This document shows, piece by piece, positions 8,563-16,222 of a DNA stretch of 64,000 nucleotides. The notes beneath the pieces were generated by a model. It had not been told where the DNA came from and did no database searches. It saw nothing but the letters and a program-made list of their open reading frames with translations. Numbering within the stretch: position 1 is the first letter of the stretch; the number at the start of each line of letters is the position of its first letter. Source of the stretch: an uncultured Lachnobacterium sp. (GTDB lineage Bacteria > Bacillota > Clostridia > Lachnospirales > Lachnospiraceae); contig URDU01000010.1 of the NCBI GenBank assembly GCA_900546625.1, positions 1 to 64,000 on the forward strand, written 5' to 3'. A program made the position numbers and the translations under genes.

Positions 8563-8608
8563 TTTTGTCTATAAACATAATAGGCTGTAATATGCACAAA
8601 ATGATACT
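8563..8608. promoter_or_regulatory. Candidate AraC operator upstream of the symporter gene
   Basis: Contains the 17-mer ATGCACAAAATGATACT at 8592-8608 and a 16-mer TTTTGTCTATAAACAT at 8563-8578. The 17-mer recurs exactly at 12622-12638 before lacL and with three changes at 8718-8734 before the divergent araC gene; the 16-mer recurs with two changes at 8689-8704. All copies lie 20-115 bp upstream of a start codon. Confidence 0.6.
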
Positions 8609-8688
8609 TTTCAAACACTACAGTTTCACAGCTATTTGACTCAATTCCATTTAAAACGTAATCAATACACAATATCATGCTCTAAACA

Positions 8689-8734
8689 TTTTGTCCATAA
8701 ATATAAATAGACAAAACATGCATAAAATGGTACA
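8689..8734. promoter_or_regulatory. Candidate autoregulatory operator of the divergent araC gene
   Basis: TTTTGTCCATAAATAT (8689-8704) and ATGCATAAAATGGTACA (8718-8734) are near copies of the two motifs found upstream of the symporter gene. They end 19 bp before the araC start, a position suited to autoregulation. Confidence 0.5.
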
Positions 8735-8753
8735 ATACAAGCGGAGGTGTATA

Positions 8754-9611
8754 ATGTATATCAACACGGGATATTTGAATCATTCACATAAAGATTTTAA
8801 AGATAAAAGCCGCCCTCTGATTGTAGGAAGCTGCGGAACCTATCGCCTGTCACAGCATCCTAAGATGCCTACATACAGGCCCAGAGGAAGACTGGATTAC
8901 CAGATTATATATATATCATCCGGTCTAGTTCATTTCCACTTTGACAATCCTGAAAATGAGACAATCATTCCAGCCGGACATATAGTGTTATTTCGCCCAA
9001 AAGAGCTTCAAAAATATGAATTTTATGGTAAGGATAAGACTCAGATATATTGGATTCACTTTACCGGAAGCGACGTAAAAAACACTTTAAGAAAATACGG
9101 ATTTACAGACAATAAAAGAGTCTTTAATGTTGGAACGTCTCTTGAATACGAACAGGTTTTCAAAAGGATTATTACAGAGCTTCAAAGATGTCAGGACAAT
9201 TATGAGGAAATGCTCATGCTTTTGCTACGACACCTTTTGATTATATTTAATCGTAAAATAACAACTGAGCATGTAATCAGAAATGAATTCCTTGACAGCC
9301 AGATGGATACAGCAATTACATATTTCAATACAAACTACAACCGCGCTATTAACGTGGAGGAATATGCTTCATCAATTGGTATGAGCATAAGCTGGTTTAT
9401 CAGGAGCTTTCGGAAATATACCGGTAATACACCAGTACAATTTCTCACAGCACTAAGGATGACAAATGCACAGGTGCTGCTTGAAACTACATCCTACTCT
9501 ATAAACGAGATTGCAGGTATTGTCGGATACAATAATCCACTATACTTCAGTAGATTGTTCCATAAACAAAAAGGATGTTCTCCTTCTGAATACAGAGCCA
9601 GAAATACATAA
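8754..9611 (+). CDS. AraC-family regulator of the beta-galactoside locus
   Basis: 285 residues from the ATG of MYINTGYL, chosen because GCGGAGGTG precedes it by 4 bases; an ATG 21 codons upstream lies within the operator and is unlikely. The N-terminal cupin has IIYISSGLVHFHFDNPENET and the HFTGSDVK block found in rhamnose/sugar AraC sensors. The C-terminal region shows two HTHs (YASSIGMSISWFIRSFRK and IAGIVGYNNPLYFSRLFHK) and ends SPSEYRARN. It is divergent from the symporter and convergent with lacM, which marks it as the likely local regulator. Inducer not known. Confidence 0.87.
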   Translation: MYINTGYLNHSHKDFKDKSRPLIVGSCGTYRLSQHPKMPTYRPRGRLDYQIIYISSGLVHFHFDNPENETIIPAGHIVLFRPKELQKYEFYGKDKTQIYWIHFTGSDVKNTLRKYGFTDNKRVFNVGTSLEYEQVFKRIITELQRCQDNYEEMLMLLLRHLLIIFNRKITTEHVIRNEFLDSQMDTAITYFNTNYNRAINVEEYASSIGMSISWFIRSFRKYTGNTPVQFLTALRMTNAQVLLETTSYSINEIAGIVGYNNPLYFSRLFHKQKGCSPSEYRARNT

Positions 9612-9675
9612 TAAAAAGACAAAAGCAATATTATAATGCCAATTTTTTCACTATACTTATCTTTTTAATGAATGA

Positions 9676-10623
9676 CTAACAGATTGTAAAAGAATAATCC
9701 TTATCAGTCTCCGCACTGATACGGTAATCCTCTTCCACATCAGTTCCCCAGCTGTCGATGCCTCCAACACCTCTTACTGCGCCATATACGCATAAAACAG
9801 TTCTTCTTGCCGGTGGCAGTTCTTCATGATGAAGAGCGTTTTCAATCTCAGATGCGGTATAAGGCAGACAAGAAAATGCAAATTTTTCATCATTCTTTTC
9901 AATGCGCAGTGTCTGTGATGAGCTATCTGTCCTGCTGTTATCAAGCGCCGTATGTCTTGTAATCTCAAGCCACTCTGTATCCATTCTCATACCACATTCC
10001 TGTGGAACAAGATATTGTGTAAGACTCAGGTCATCAATCTCATAGATTCCTTCTTTTGCCCCTGCTTTTCTGTCAGGATATGTTTCCCCGGAGAGTCCCT
10101 TATATAAATATTTGTCAGCCAATGTTGGCATAATAAATCTCATTCCAAATACAGGAAATTCAGGAAGCCCCTGTACTCCATTATAATGTACATCTACGCG
10201 AATCTTTCCAGATACATCAACGCTATAGCTCACAAGAACAGTTGTCGCCGGAGTTGTTATGGTCTCGTATGTATATTTTACGATAATTTCATCAGCATAA
10301 ACATCACCGCCATAGCTGTTATTATCAGGTGCGTATTGTTTTTGCTCCTTGCCGTTCATGATCACCTGTATTCCCTTACAGTCAATAAACATATCTGCCG
10401 AAAGCCAGCTTCCACTTTTAATATGAAACTTGCTTCCCCTGTCATTATCTGTCAATGCTCTCCAGAAAGTAGGCTTTGGGCAACGGTACAGCCATTCATA
10501 TCCATTTTTAACGATAGATTCCAGTCCCCCCTGTGCATAAGAGAAAATATAATCAAAGCCTTCACCATGTACACCAAGTGTATAGTCGCCATATACCACT
10601 CTTAATTTATCTGTATAAGCCAT
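9676..10623 (-). CDS. lacM: Beta-galactosidase small subunit LacM
   Basis: 315 residues. It corresponds to the C-terminal third of a LacZ-type GH2 enzyme: GFDYIFSYAQGGLESIVKNG, the substrate-shaping block FWRALTDNDRGSK, the YKGLSGETYPDRKAG loop and near the end GGIDSWGTD. In lactic acid bacteria LacM (about 318 aa) pairs with LacL to make a heterodimeric beta-galactosidase. The start codon lies inside the end of lacL and the two frames overlap by 17 bases (10607-10623), the arrangement known for LacLM, so this is a natural two-subunit enzyme and not a broken lacZ. Cytoplasmic; splits lactose or galacto-oligosaccharides. Confidence 0.93.
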   Translation of the reverse strand: MAYTDKLRVVYGDYTLGVHGEGFDYIFSYAQGGLESIVKNGYEWLYRCPKPTFWRALTDNDRGSKFHIKSGSWLSADMFIDCKGIQVIMNGKEQKQYAPDNNSYGGDVYADEIIVKYTYETITTPATTVLVSYSVDVSGKIRVDVHYNGVQGLPEFPVFGMRFIMPTLADKYLYKGLSGETYPDRKAGAKEGIYEIDDLSLTQYLVPQECGMRMDTEWLEITRHTALDNSRTDSSSQTLRIEKNDEKFAFSCLPYTASEIENALHHEELPPARRTVLCVYGAVRGVGGIDSWGTDVEEDYRISAETDKDYSFTIC

Positions 10624-12508
10624 AGTAATACCTCACTTCCTGCATTGCCGGTTTTTCTTTCCTGTCAGCAAATACTATTCCATTTGCTGAAAATTCATAG
10701 TCTGCCGGTTTATCATCAAAATCTCCACCATAACGCAAAACATCTTTTCCTGTCACCGGATCTTTTACCATAATTGCCTGGTCAATAAAATCCCATATAA
10801 ATCCACCATGATACATATCGTATTTGTCAATCAGCTTCATATAAGAGCCAAGTCCACCCATTGAATTTCCCATATCATGCATGAATTCGCATAAAATATA
10901 CGGTTTCTTCGGATTGTTATTCAAGTATTCTTCTACATCCTCAGGTTTTGCATACATTCTGGTCTCCAAGTCAGAAATAGTATCCTCATACGCCCTATTA
11001 TAATAAGAGCTTTCATAGTGAACTAATCTTCCATCCTGCTTTTCAGCAAAATAAACGTTCATTGCCTCAATGTCGTCTCCTGCATAGGATTCATTTCCTA
11101 ATGACCAGAAAAGGATGGATGTATGGTTTTTAAAAGTTTCAAAATTGTTTTTTGCACGCTCAAGTACTGCATCTCTCCACTGTGGAAAAGACCCCGGTAC
11201 ATTACATGATGGTTCGATTGCCCCTAGCTTTTGGAATGAGCCATGGCTCTCCAGATTTGTTTCTGCCATCACATAGATACCTGCATTGTCGCACATATAG
11301 TACCATGGTATCTGGTCAGGATAGTGACAGGTACGCACAGAATTAATATTGTTCCTTAACATACATGATATATCTGTCTTCATGTCTTCTATACCAATGC
11401 ATCTTCCTGTTCTTGCATTCCACTCATGACGGTTTACTCCCGTGATAACAAGACGTTTTCCATTCAAATAGATTACTTTATCTATAATCTCTATTCTTCT
11501 GAAACCGATATCATAAGGGATTACTTCGGCCAGTGAACCATCCTCTGCATTAAGCTCAACATAAGCATGATATAAATATGGATTATGATTATCCCACAGT
11601 TTGACATTTTCTAAGTCAGCACAAATCGTGCCTTCAAAATGGTCGTTTTCTTTATTTAACTGTAATGACTTCTCTACTAATATATTTTCTTCTCTGTCCT
11701 TTAAAATAAAGCCTGCAGTTACATTCTGACTGTCAGGAGCAGATACCTTCATGCAGACAGATACGCTTCCGCTTTCATTATCTTGATTTAACACAGGTTT
11801 GAACCATACATCCTCCAGATGAACATCCGGAATTGCCTTCAAAGTAACATTTCTGAAAATTCCAAAAAATCTGAAAAAGTCCTGATCCTCTAAAAATGCC
11901 GCCGTACTCATCTTATGTACCTGCACTGCCAGAACATTTCCCTTTTCTTTAATATATGGTGTCAGATCAAACTCAGAAGGTGTGAAGCTGTCCTCTGCAT
12001 AACCTATAAACTGACCATTAAGCCACAGATACATAGCTTCTTCTACACCCTCGAAGCAGATATGTATTCTTTTTCCACACATGTTCTTATCCAAATCAAA
12101 GTATTTGATATAAGAGCCTACCGGATTGTACTGTGCTTCTGAAAACATTCCTTCTTCTGCTCCGGTTGCCTCCATACTATAGGCTCCTCTGTGGTACTCT
12201 TTTCCTTCCCACGGATACATAGTGTTGATGTAACGTATTTTATCATATCCAGCCAGTTCAATATGTCCCGGAACCATAATTTTATCGAATCCGGATGCAT
12301 CAAATGTTTCCTTATAAAAATCAACAGGTCTTTCCATCACATTTCTGCTGTAAGCAAACTCCCATTGACCATTTAATGACTGTAATAATGGATTTTTTTC
12401 TTTTTTCATGTCTGAATAATCCAGATAATAGCTATGATCACTATGTGGTTCCAATTGATTTACCTTAAACACTTCCGGATTATCAAGCCATTTCATATCA
12501 GCGTTCAT
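10607..12508 (-). CDS. lacL: Beta-galactosidase large subunit LacL
   Basis: About 633 residues from the ATG of MNADMKWLDNPEVF; GTGAGG lies 7 bases before it, and the extra 31 codons of open frame upstream are AT-rich promoter sequence. GH2 domains in order: sugar-binding jelly roll (about 1-220, with SLNGQWEFAYS and MVPGHIELAGYD), immunoglobulin-like domain (about 220-330) and TIM barrel. The acid/base glutamate is in FWSLGNES (about residue 473) and the nucleophile in ILCEFMHDMGNS (about residue 541). GVNRHEW and RTCHYPDQ are also intact. It ends before the LacZ C-terminal domain, which LacM supplies. Promoter at 12527-12555, candidate operator at 12622-12638. Confidence 0.94.
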   Translation of the reverse strand: MNADMKWLDNPEVFKVNQLEPHSDHSYYLDYSDMKKEKNPLLQSLNGQWEFAYSRNVMERPVDFYKETFDASGFDKIMVPGHIELAGYDKIRYINTMYPWEGKEYHRGAYSMEATGAEEGMFSEAQYNPVGSYIKYFDLDKNMCGKRIHICFEGVEEAMYLWLNGQFIGYAEDSFTPSEFDLTPYIKEKGNVLAVQVHKMSTAAFLEDQDFFRFFGIFRNVTLKAIPDVHLEDVWFKPVLNQDNESGSVSVCMKVSAPDSQNVTAGFILKDREENILVEKSLQLNKENDHFEGTICADLENVKLWDNHNPYLYHAYVELNAEDGSLAEVIPYDIGFRRIEIIDKVIYLNGKRLVITGVNRHEWNARTGRCIGIEDMKTDISCMLRNNINSVRTCHYPDQIPWYYMCDNAGIYVMAETNLESHGSFQKLGAIEPSCNVPGSFPQWRDAVLERAKNNFETFKNHTSILFWSLGNESYAGDDIEAMNVYFAEKQDGRLVHYESSYYNRAYEDTISDLETRMYAKPEDVEEYLNNNPKKPYILCEFMHDMGNSMGGLGSYMKLIDKYDMYHGGFIWDFIDQAIMVKDPVTGKDVLRYGGDFDDKPADYEFSANGIVFADRKEKPAMQEVRYYYGLYR

Positions 12509-12526
12509 ATTTTTCCTCACTTTCCT

Positions 12527-12555
12527 ATTATAATATATAAAACCAAGAACAATAA
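12527..12555 (-). promoter_or_regulatory. Promoter of lacLM
   Basis: On the minus strand TTATTG (12550-12555), a 17-bp spacer and TATAAT (12527-12532), about 19 bp before the lacL start. Confidence 0.6.
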
Positions 12556-12621
12556 CTGCTTTGCTACATCTAAGATATAACAAAACCCTTGCAAAGAGCA
12601 ATGTAATAAATTGTACAAATC

Positions 12622-12638
12622 ATGCACAAAATGATACT
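12622..12638. promoter_or_regulatory. Candidate AraC operator upstream of lacLM
   Basis: ATGCACAAAATGATACT, identical to 8592-8608 before the symporter gene. It lies about 67 bp upstream of the proposed -35, a usual position for AraC-type activation. Confidence 0.6.
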
Positions 12639-12750
12639 GTTATAATTACTGTATTAAGCAACTTTTGACTATATATTCTGTTATTTTGGCAAGTAATAAT
12701 TCTTTTCGTATTCTATAATGACATCGTAAACAGAAAGGAGATGAATTTCC

Positions 12751-12834
12751 ATGAGAAATAAATTACACAATTTTATTGATAACTTACTTAGCTTTTATGC
12801 AAGCTTCTTTAATCACAGATTTTATCAAATGTAA
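12751..12834 (+). CDS. Possible 27-aa peptide
   Basis: ATG at 12751 follows AGAAAGGAG by 10 bases and encodes a 27-residue peptide rich in N, F and L (begins MRNKLHNFIDNLLSFYASFF) ending at TAA 12832-12834. An overlapping six-codon frame starts at 12741 directly after the same ribosome site. No family is recognised. The peptide is amphipathic rather than clearly membrane-spanning. It is divergent from lacL, so it shares the intergenic control region. Confidence 0.35.
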   Translation: MRNKLHNFIDNLLSFYASFFNHRFYQM

Positions 12835-12994
12835 TGTGCATAGCATACATAAAATACCTGATGCACTTCATATCCTTCCAGTAGATTTGACCTGTTCTTT
12901 CACCTCAGATACCTACGACTTTATCTGCTCACACTTGGTATAAAATTGCTCCTGTGTCTCTGATAATACCTTTTTAGCATTATTGGTAATGGGT

Positions 12995-13030
12995 AAAAAA
13001 TAGCCATCTAGATTGTTAGTCCAAATGGCT
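12995..13030 (-). terminator. Terminator of the PBECR4 gene
   Basis: On the minus strand AGCCAT (13025-13030) pairs with ATGGCT (13002-13007) around a loop, followed by six T residues (12995-13000); 15 bp after the stop codon. Confidence 0.6.
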
Positions 13031-13044
13031 TATGTAAAAAAATA

Positions 13045-13614
13045 TTATTTTAATTTATTGTAAAGAACTGTCTCTGTTCCTGTTATTAAATCTGTCTTTT
13101 TCTTATAAAGAAGCGTCCATGATGCCTGATTCTTAGAATAATCCATCTTTTCTTCTGTAAAAAATGAACGGCAGAAATACTTATCTCCATCATCATTCGA
13201 TAAGAATAAAAATAAATTTCTGCTTTCCATTTTATTTTCCATAAGGTAATCAGCCTCAATCATTGAATACATATTTGCCTTTTTATTGTATTTAAACACT
13301 GTATCATTACTATCTATCATTTGTTCAAGTAATGGCAAAAAATGTATTCTTTGCTCTATCTTTTCATAAAAATCAGATGATTCTATTTTCTCAATTGTAA
13401 TTGTTCCATCTGCTATTTCATCAAATACTTTGCCTCTGTCTCTACTCAATTCAGGTCTATCAACAAGATATTGCAGTCCCATAAGATGAAAACAATCTTT
13501 TTTGTCAAATAAGATTCTTAATGTGACTGCAACACCTTTTCTGCCCAACACAAGCTCATATTCTGTCGATAATAGCGGAATAAAGGCATTTATACAATCT
13601 ATAACATTTCTCAT
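13045..13614 (-). CDS. PBECR4-type nuclease domain protein
   Basis: 189 residues. The order ELVLGRKGVAVTLRILFDKK, CFHLMGLQYLVDRPEL, RGKVFDEIADGTIT, VFKYNKKANMYSMIEADYLM and RSFFTEEK fits the PBECR4 domain (phage-associated barnase-EndoU-ColicinE5/D-RelE-like nucleases), usually found in phage or conjugative-element proteins. The conserved H and the late Y/K residues are present. Here it stands alone as the whole protein. GGAG lies 6 bases before the ATG. A structured RNA ending in a terminator lies directly upstream on the same strand (13641-13808), so expression may depend on read-through. Nuclease activity is a family prediction only. Confidence 0.6.
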   Translation of the reverse strand: MRNVIDCINAFIPLLSTEYELVLGRKGVAVTLRILFDKKDCFHLMGLQYLVDRPELSRDRGKVFDEIADGTITIEKIESSDFYEKIEQRIHFLPLLEQMIDSNDTVFKYNKKANMYSMIEADYLMENKMESRNLFLFLSNDDGDKYFCRSFFTEEKMDYSKNQASWTLLYKKKTDLITGTETVLYNKLK

Positions 13615-13640
13615 TACAATTCTCCACTACTTCTTTAGAT

Positions 13641-13808
13641 TAAGAAAGGCTCTGCAAAAGCAGAGCCCTTCTAACATTTTCTTTCGAGGATTAACCTCTA
13701 GCCAGATTGTGGTAAATGTTAAACCCTTATAAAGCTCATAAGGCACTGCTCTCTGGCACAACACCTTACTTTACCGCTTGGCAGACACTCAAGTTGCCTG
13801 TCTTTAAT
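13641..13808 (-). ncRNA. Structured RNA of about 165 nt with own promoter and terminator
   Basis: Read on the minus strand. After a consensus promoter (13812-13840) the transcript starts near 13806. Pairings visible: GACA/TGTC (13799-13802 with 13784-13787) crossing GGCA/TGCC (13795-13798 with 13780-13783), an H-type pseudoknot; GCCAGA/TCTGGC (13752-13757 with 13701-13706); two mutually exclusive stems sharing CCTTA(T) (TAAGG..CCTTA or CCTTAT..ATAAGG); AACATTT/AAATGTT (13714-13720 with 13673-13679) enclosing a GAGG/CCTC hairpin; and a terminator stem GGCTCTGC/GCAGAGCC (13648-13667) followed by TTTCTT. No open frame fills it. I cannot assign a family; raiA, Clostridiales-1 and HEARO/omega-type RNAs should be compared. 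It could be a stand-alone RNA or a leader controlling the gene at 13614. Confidence 0.65.
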
Positions 13809-13811
13809 ATT

Positions 13812-13840
13812 ATATTACCTGTCATGTGAAAATATGTCAA
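13812..13840 (-). promoter_or_regulatory. Strong promoter of the structured RNA
   Basis: TTGACA (13835-13840), a 17-bp spacer and TAATAT (13812-13817); a TATAAT at 13809-13814 overlaps the -10. The tRNA-Thr promoter has the same hexamers and spacing. Confidence 0.75.
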
Positions 13841-13916
13841 TCCAAAACTTGTGACTTTATAAAGAATTAACATTTTTCATTTGCATGTTTCTGACATTAT
13901 CACACTACACATAACA

Positions 13917-14201
13917 TCAAGTGTCTAACACGTCTTTATTATACCCGTCTTTGAGATTTTCTGAACATCCCCTGTTTTCTCTGGACTTTTCCAATTTTGC
14001 AAGCATTTCTGCCTCTGTCATAGGTGCATATGGATTTGATTCTGCATGCCTTTTTATTTCAAAAGGAAATCCATTTGTCGCAACTGCCTGGGTTAAAAAA
14101 ATTCTGATTGCTGTTGTTGTATCTGTTCCTAAATCCCTAAATAGTGCATCTGATTTACTCTTTAACTCATCTTCTACTCTGACCTGAATTGTACTAGCCA
14201 T
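13917..14201 (-). CDS. RelB/DinJ-family antitoxin without adjacent toxin
   Basis: 94 residues from the ATG of MASTIQVRVEDELKSKSD, chosen because GTGAGGTG lies 6-7 bases upstream. The N-terminus is the ribbon-helix-helix of RelB/DinJ antitoxins, with TTTAIRIFLTQAVATNGFPFEI typical of the DNA-binding and dimerising part; the C-terminal tail (TEAEMLAKLEKSRENR) would wrap a YafQ/RelE-type toxin. No toxin frame follows: downstream lies the structured RNA promoter on the same strand. It is either an orphan antitoxin that autoregulates or silences toxins in trans, or a decayed module. Confidence 0.82.
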   Translation of the reverse strand: MASTIQVRVEDELKSKSDALFRDLGTDTTTAIRIFLTQAVATNGFPFEIKRHAESNPYAPMTEAEMLAKLEKSRENRGCSENLKDGYNKDVLDT

Positions 14202-14300
14202 ATTTAGCACCTCACTTCCATCTATTTTCTTCATTATAATGCTAAATCATTTCTATTTCAATACATATGTATTGTATGTACTCGTCCACATGCACTTTTA

Positions 14301-14340
14301 CAAAAAATAAGAGAGCCTTCGGATTTCTCCAAAGACTCTC
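14301..14340 (-). terminator. Terminator of the GGGtGRT gene
   Basis: On the minus strand GAGAGTCTTTGGA (14328-14340) pairs imperfectly with TCCGAAGGCTCTC (14311-14323), followed by TTATTTTTTG. Confidence 0.75.
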
Positions 14341-14369
14341 CAAAAAGCCTATAAAATCAAGCTTTCTAT

Positions 14370-15380
14370 TTAGAATTTGCCCTCATCAGCAGCCTGCTGA
14401 ACAGAAACGGCAACTGCTACTGTAGCACCAACCATTGGGTTATTACCCATTCCGATAAGTCCCATCATCTCAACGTGAGCCGGAACTGATGAAGATCCTG
14501 CGAACTGTGCATCTGAATGCATACGTCCCATTGTATCTGTCATACCGTATGAAGCTGGTCCTGCTGCCATGTTATCTGGGTGAAGTGTACGTCCTGTACC
14601 ACCGCCTGATGCTACTGAGAAGTACTTCTTGCCCTGCTCGATACACTCTTTCTTGTATGTACCTGCTACCGGATGCTGGAAACGAGTTGGGTTTGTAGAG
14701 TTTCCTGTGATAGAAACACCAACGTTCTCGTGATGCATGATTGCAACACCTTCCTGAACATCATCTGCACCGTAACACTTAACTGTTGCACGGAGTCCGT
14801 CTGAGTATGCATGCTCAGATACGATGTTGAGCTTAGCTGCCTTGTAGTCATACTGTGTCTCTACGAATGTGAATCCGTTGATACGTGAGATAATCTGTGC
14901 AGCGTCTTTTCCAAGTCCGTTAAGGATAACACGCAGTGGTTTCTGACGAACCTTGTTTGCCTTCTCGGCGATTCCGATAGCACCCTCAGCAGCTGCGAAT
15001 GACTCATGACCTGCTAAGAAACAGAAGCACTCTGTCTCCTCCTCGAGGAGCATCTTTCCAAGGTTACCATGTCCTAAACCTACCTTACGGTGATCAGCAA
15101 CTGATCCAGGGATACAGAATGCCTGAAGTCCCTCTCCGATTGCTGCTGCAGCGTCTGCTGCTCTTCTACATCCTTTTTTGATTGCTATTGCTGCACCAAC
15201 TGTGTATGCCCAGCAAGCGTTCTCGAAACAGATTGGCTGGATTTTCTTTACCTGATCGTAAACATCAAGTCCAGCGTCCTTTGTGATCTTTTCAGCTTCT
15301 TCGATTGAGCTGATACCATAGCTGTTAAGTACAGCATTGATCTGGTCTATTCTTCTTTCATATGATTCAAATAATGCCAT
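14370..15380 (-). CDS. GGGtGRT protein
   Basis: 336 residues, with the eponymous SVASGGGTGRTLHPDN at about 255-270 and the other conserved blocks GSVADHRKVGLGHGNLGKML and HVEMMGLIGMGNNPMVGATV near the C-terminus. Proteins with this name form a widely conserved but uncharacterised family in anaerobic Firmicutes, regularly next to a NifU-like scaffold protein, as here (18 bp downstream of it). No membrane segment. Conserved cysteines (CFENACWAY, ECFCF) might take part in cluster handling. Function unknown; a role in Fe-S biology is inferred from the partner. Confidence 0.88.
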   Translation of the reverse strand: MALFESYERRIDQINAVLNSYGISSIEEAEKITKDAGLDVYDQVKKIQPICFENACWAYTVGAAIAIKKGCRRAADAAAAIGEGLQAFCIPGSVADHRKVGLGHGNLGKMLLEEETECFCFLAGHESFAAAEGAIGIAEKANKVRQKPLRVILNGLGKDAAQIISRINGFTFVETQYDYKAAKLNIVSEHAYSDGLRATVKCYGADDVQEGVAIMHHENVGVSITGNSTNPTRFQHPVAGTYKKECIEQGKKYFSVASGGGTGRTLHPDNMAAGPASYGMTDTMGRMHSDAQFAGSSSVPAHVEMMGLIGMGNNPMVGATVAVAVSVQQAADEGKF

Positions 15381-15398
15381 TGTCGTTCTCCTTTCCTC

Positions 15399-16100
15399 TT
15401 ATTCCTGTCTTGGATCGATGATCTTAACAGCACCCTGCTCTGGAGTTACACGACCGTATGATCCTGAAGCTTTCTCCCAAGCTGTGTTAGCGTCATCACC
15501 CTTTTTGATAAAATCTGTCATTTTTCCAAGAGAAACGAACTGGTATCCGATTACTTCATCGTTCTTATCAAGAGCGATTCCTGTTACATAGCCCTCAGCC
15601 ATCTCAAGGTAACGAACTCCCTTTGCCTTTGTTGCGTACATTGTACCAACCTGTGAGCGAAGTCCCTTTCCTAAATCCTCAAGTCCTGCTCCAACAGCAA
15701 GTCCATCATCAGAGAATGCAGACTGTGTACGACCGTAAACGATCTGTAAGAATAACTCTCTCATAGCTGTATTGATGGCATCACAAACTAAGTCTGTGTT
15801 TAATGCCTCAAGAATTGTCTTACCCTGTAAGATTTCTGCTGCCATAGCTGCAGAGTGTGTCATTCCTGAGCATCCAATAGTCTCAACTAATGCCTCTTCA
15901 ATTACTCCATTCTTTACATTGAGTGAGAGCTTGCAGGCACCCTGCTGTGGTGCACACCAGCCTACACCGTGTGTAAATCCTGAAATGTCCTCAATTTTCT
16001 TAGAATGAACCCATTTTCCTTCTTCTGGAATAGGAGCTGGCTCATGTTTTGCGCCCTTAGCAACAGGACACATGTTTTCAACTTCCTTAGTGTAAATCAT
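15399..16100 (-). CDS. NifU-like Fe-S scaffold protein partnered with GGGtGRT
   Basis: 233 residues. AAGGAG lies 8 bases before the first ATG (MIYTKEVENMCPVAKG), so this start is preferred over the internal MCPVAKG. The segment VGWCAPQQGACKLSLNVKNG, then ETIGCSGMTHSAAMAAEILQGK and AINTAMRELFLQIVYGR, resembles the IscU/NifU N-terminal scaffold fold with its conserved cysteines, extended here by a C-terminal part (YVTGIALDKNDEVIGYQFV). It is the first gene of a two-gene operon with the GGGtGRT gene. Cytoplasmic. It probably carries or transfers an Fe-S cluster, but the acceptor is unknown. Confidence 0.8.
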   Translation of the reverse strand: MIYTKEVENMCPVAKGAKHEPAPIPEEGKWVHSKKIEDISGFTHGVGWCAPQQGACKLSLNVKNGVIEEALVETIGCSGMTHSAAMAAEILQGKTILEALNTDLVCDAINTAMRELFLQIVYGRTQSAFSDDGLAVGAGLEDLGKGLRSQVGTMYATKAKGVRYLEMAEGYVTGIALDKNDEVIGYQFVSLGKMTDFIKKGDDANTAWEKASGSYGRVTPEQGAVKIIDPRQE

Positions 16101-16222
16101 CTTAAGACTCCTTTCGTTATGGTTTTAACATACCCGATTTATTCTCTCATATTTTTTGTCATAAGTCTAGAGTATCATCGACAAAAAACAACAAAAATAC
16201 AATATTTTTTCAAACAACATTA

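Noticed and set aside
12868..12993. Minus-strand frame with ITNNAKKVLSETQEQFYTKC and, after a stop, VSEVKEQVKSTGRI, looking like a broken coding stretch
   Set aside because: Short, interrupted, no ribosome site and no family recognised; too weak to list as a pseudogene.
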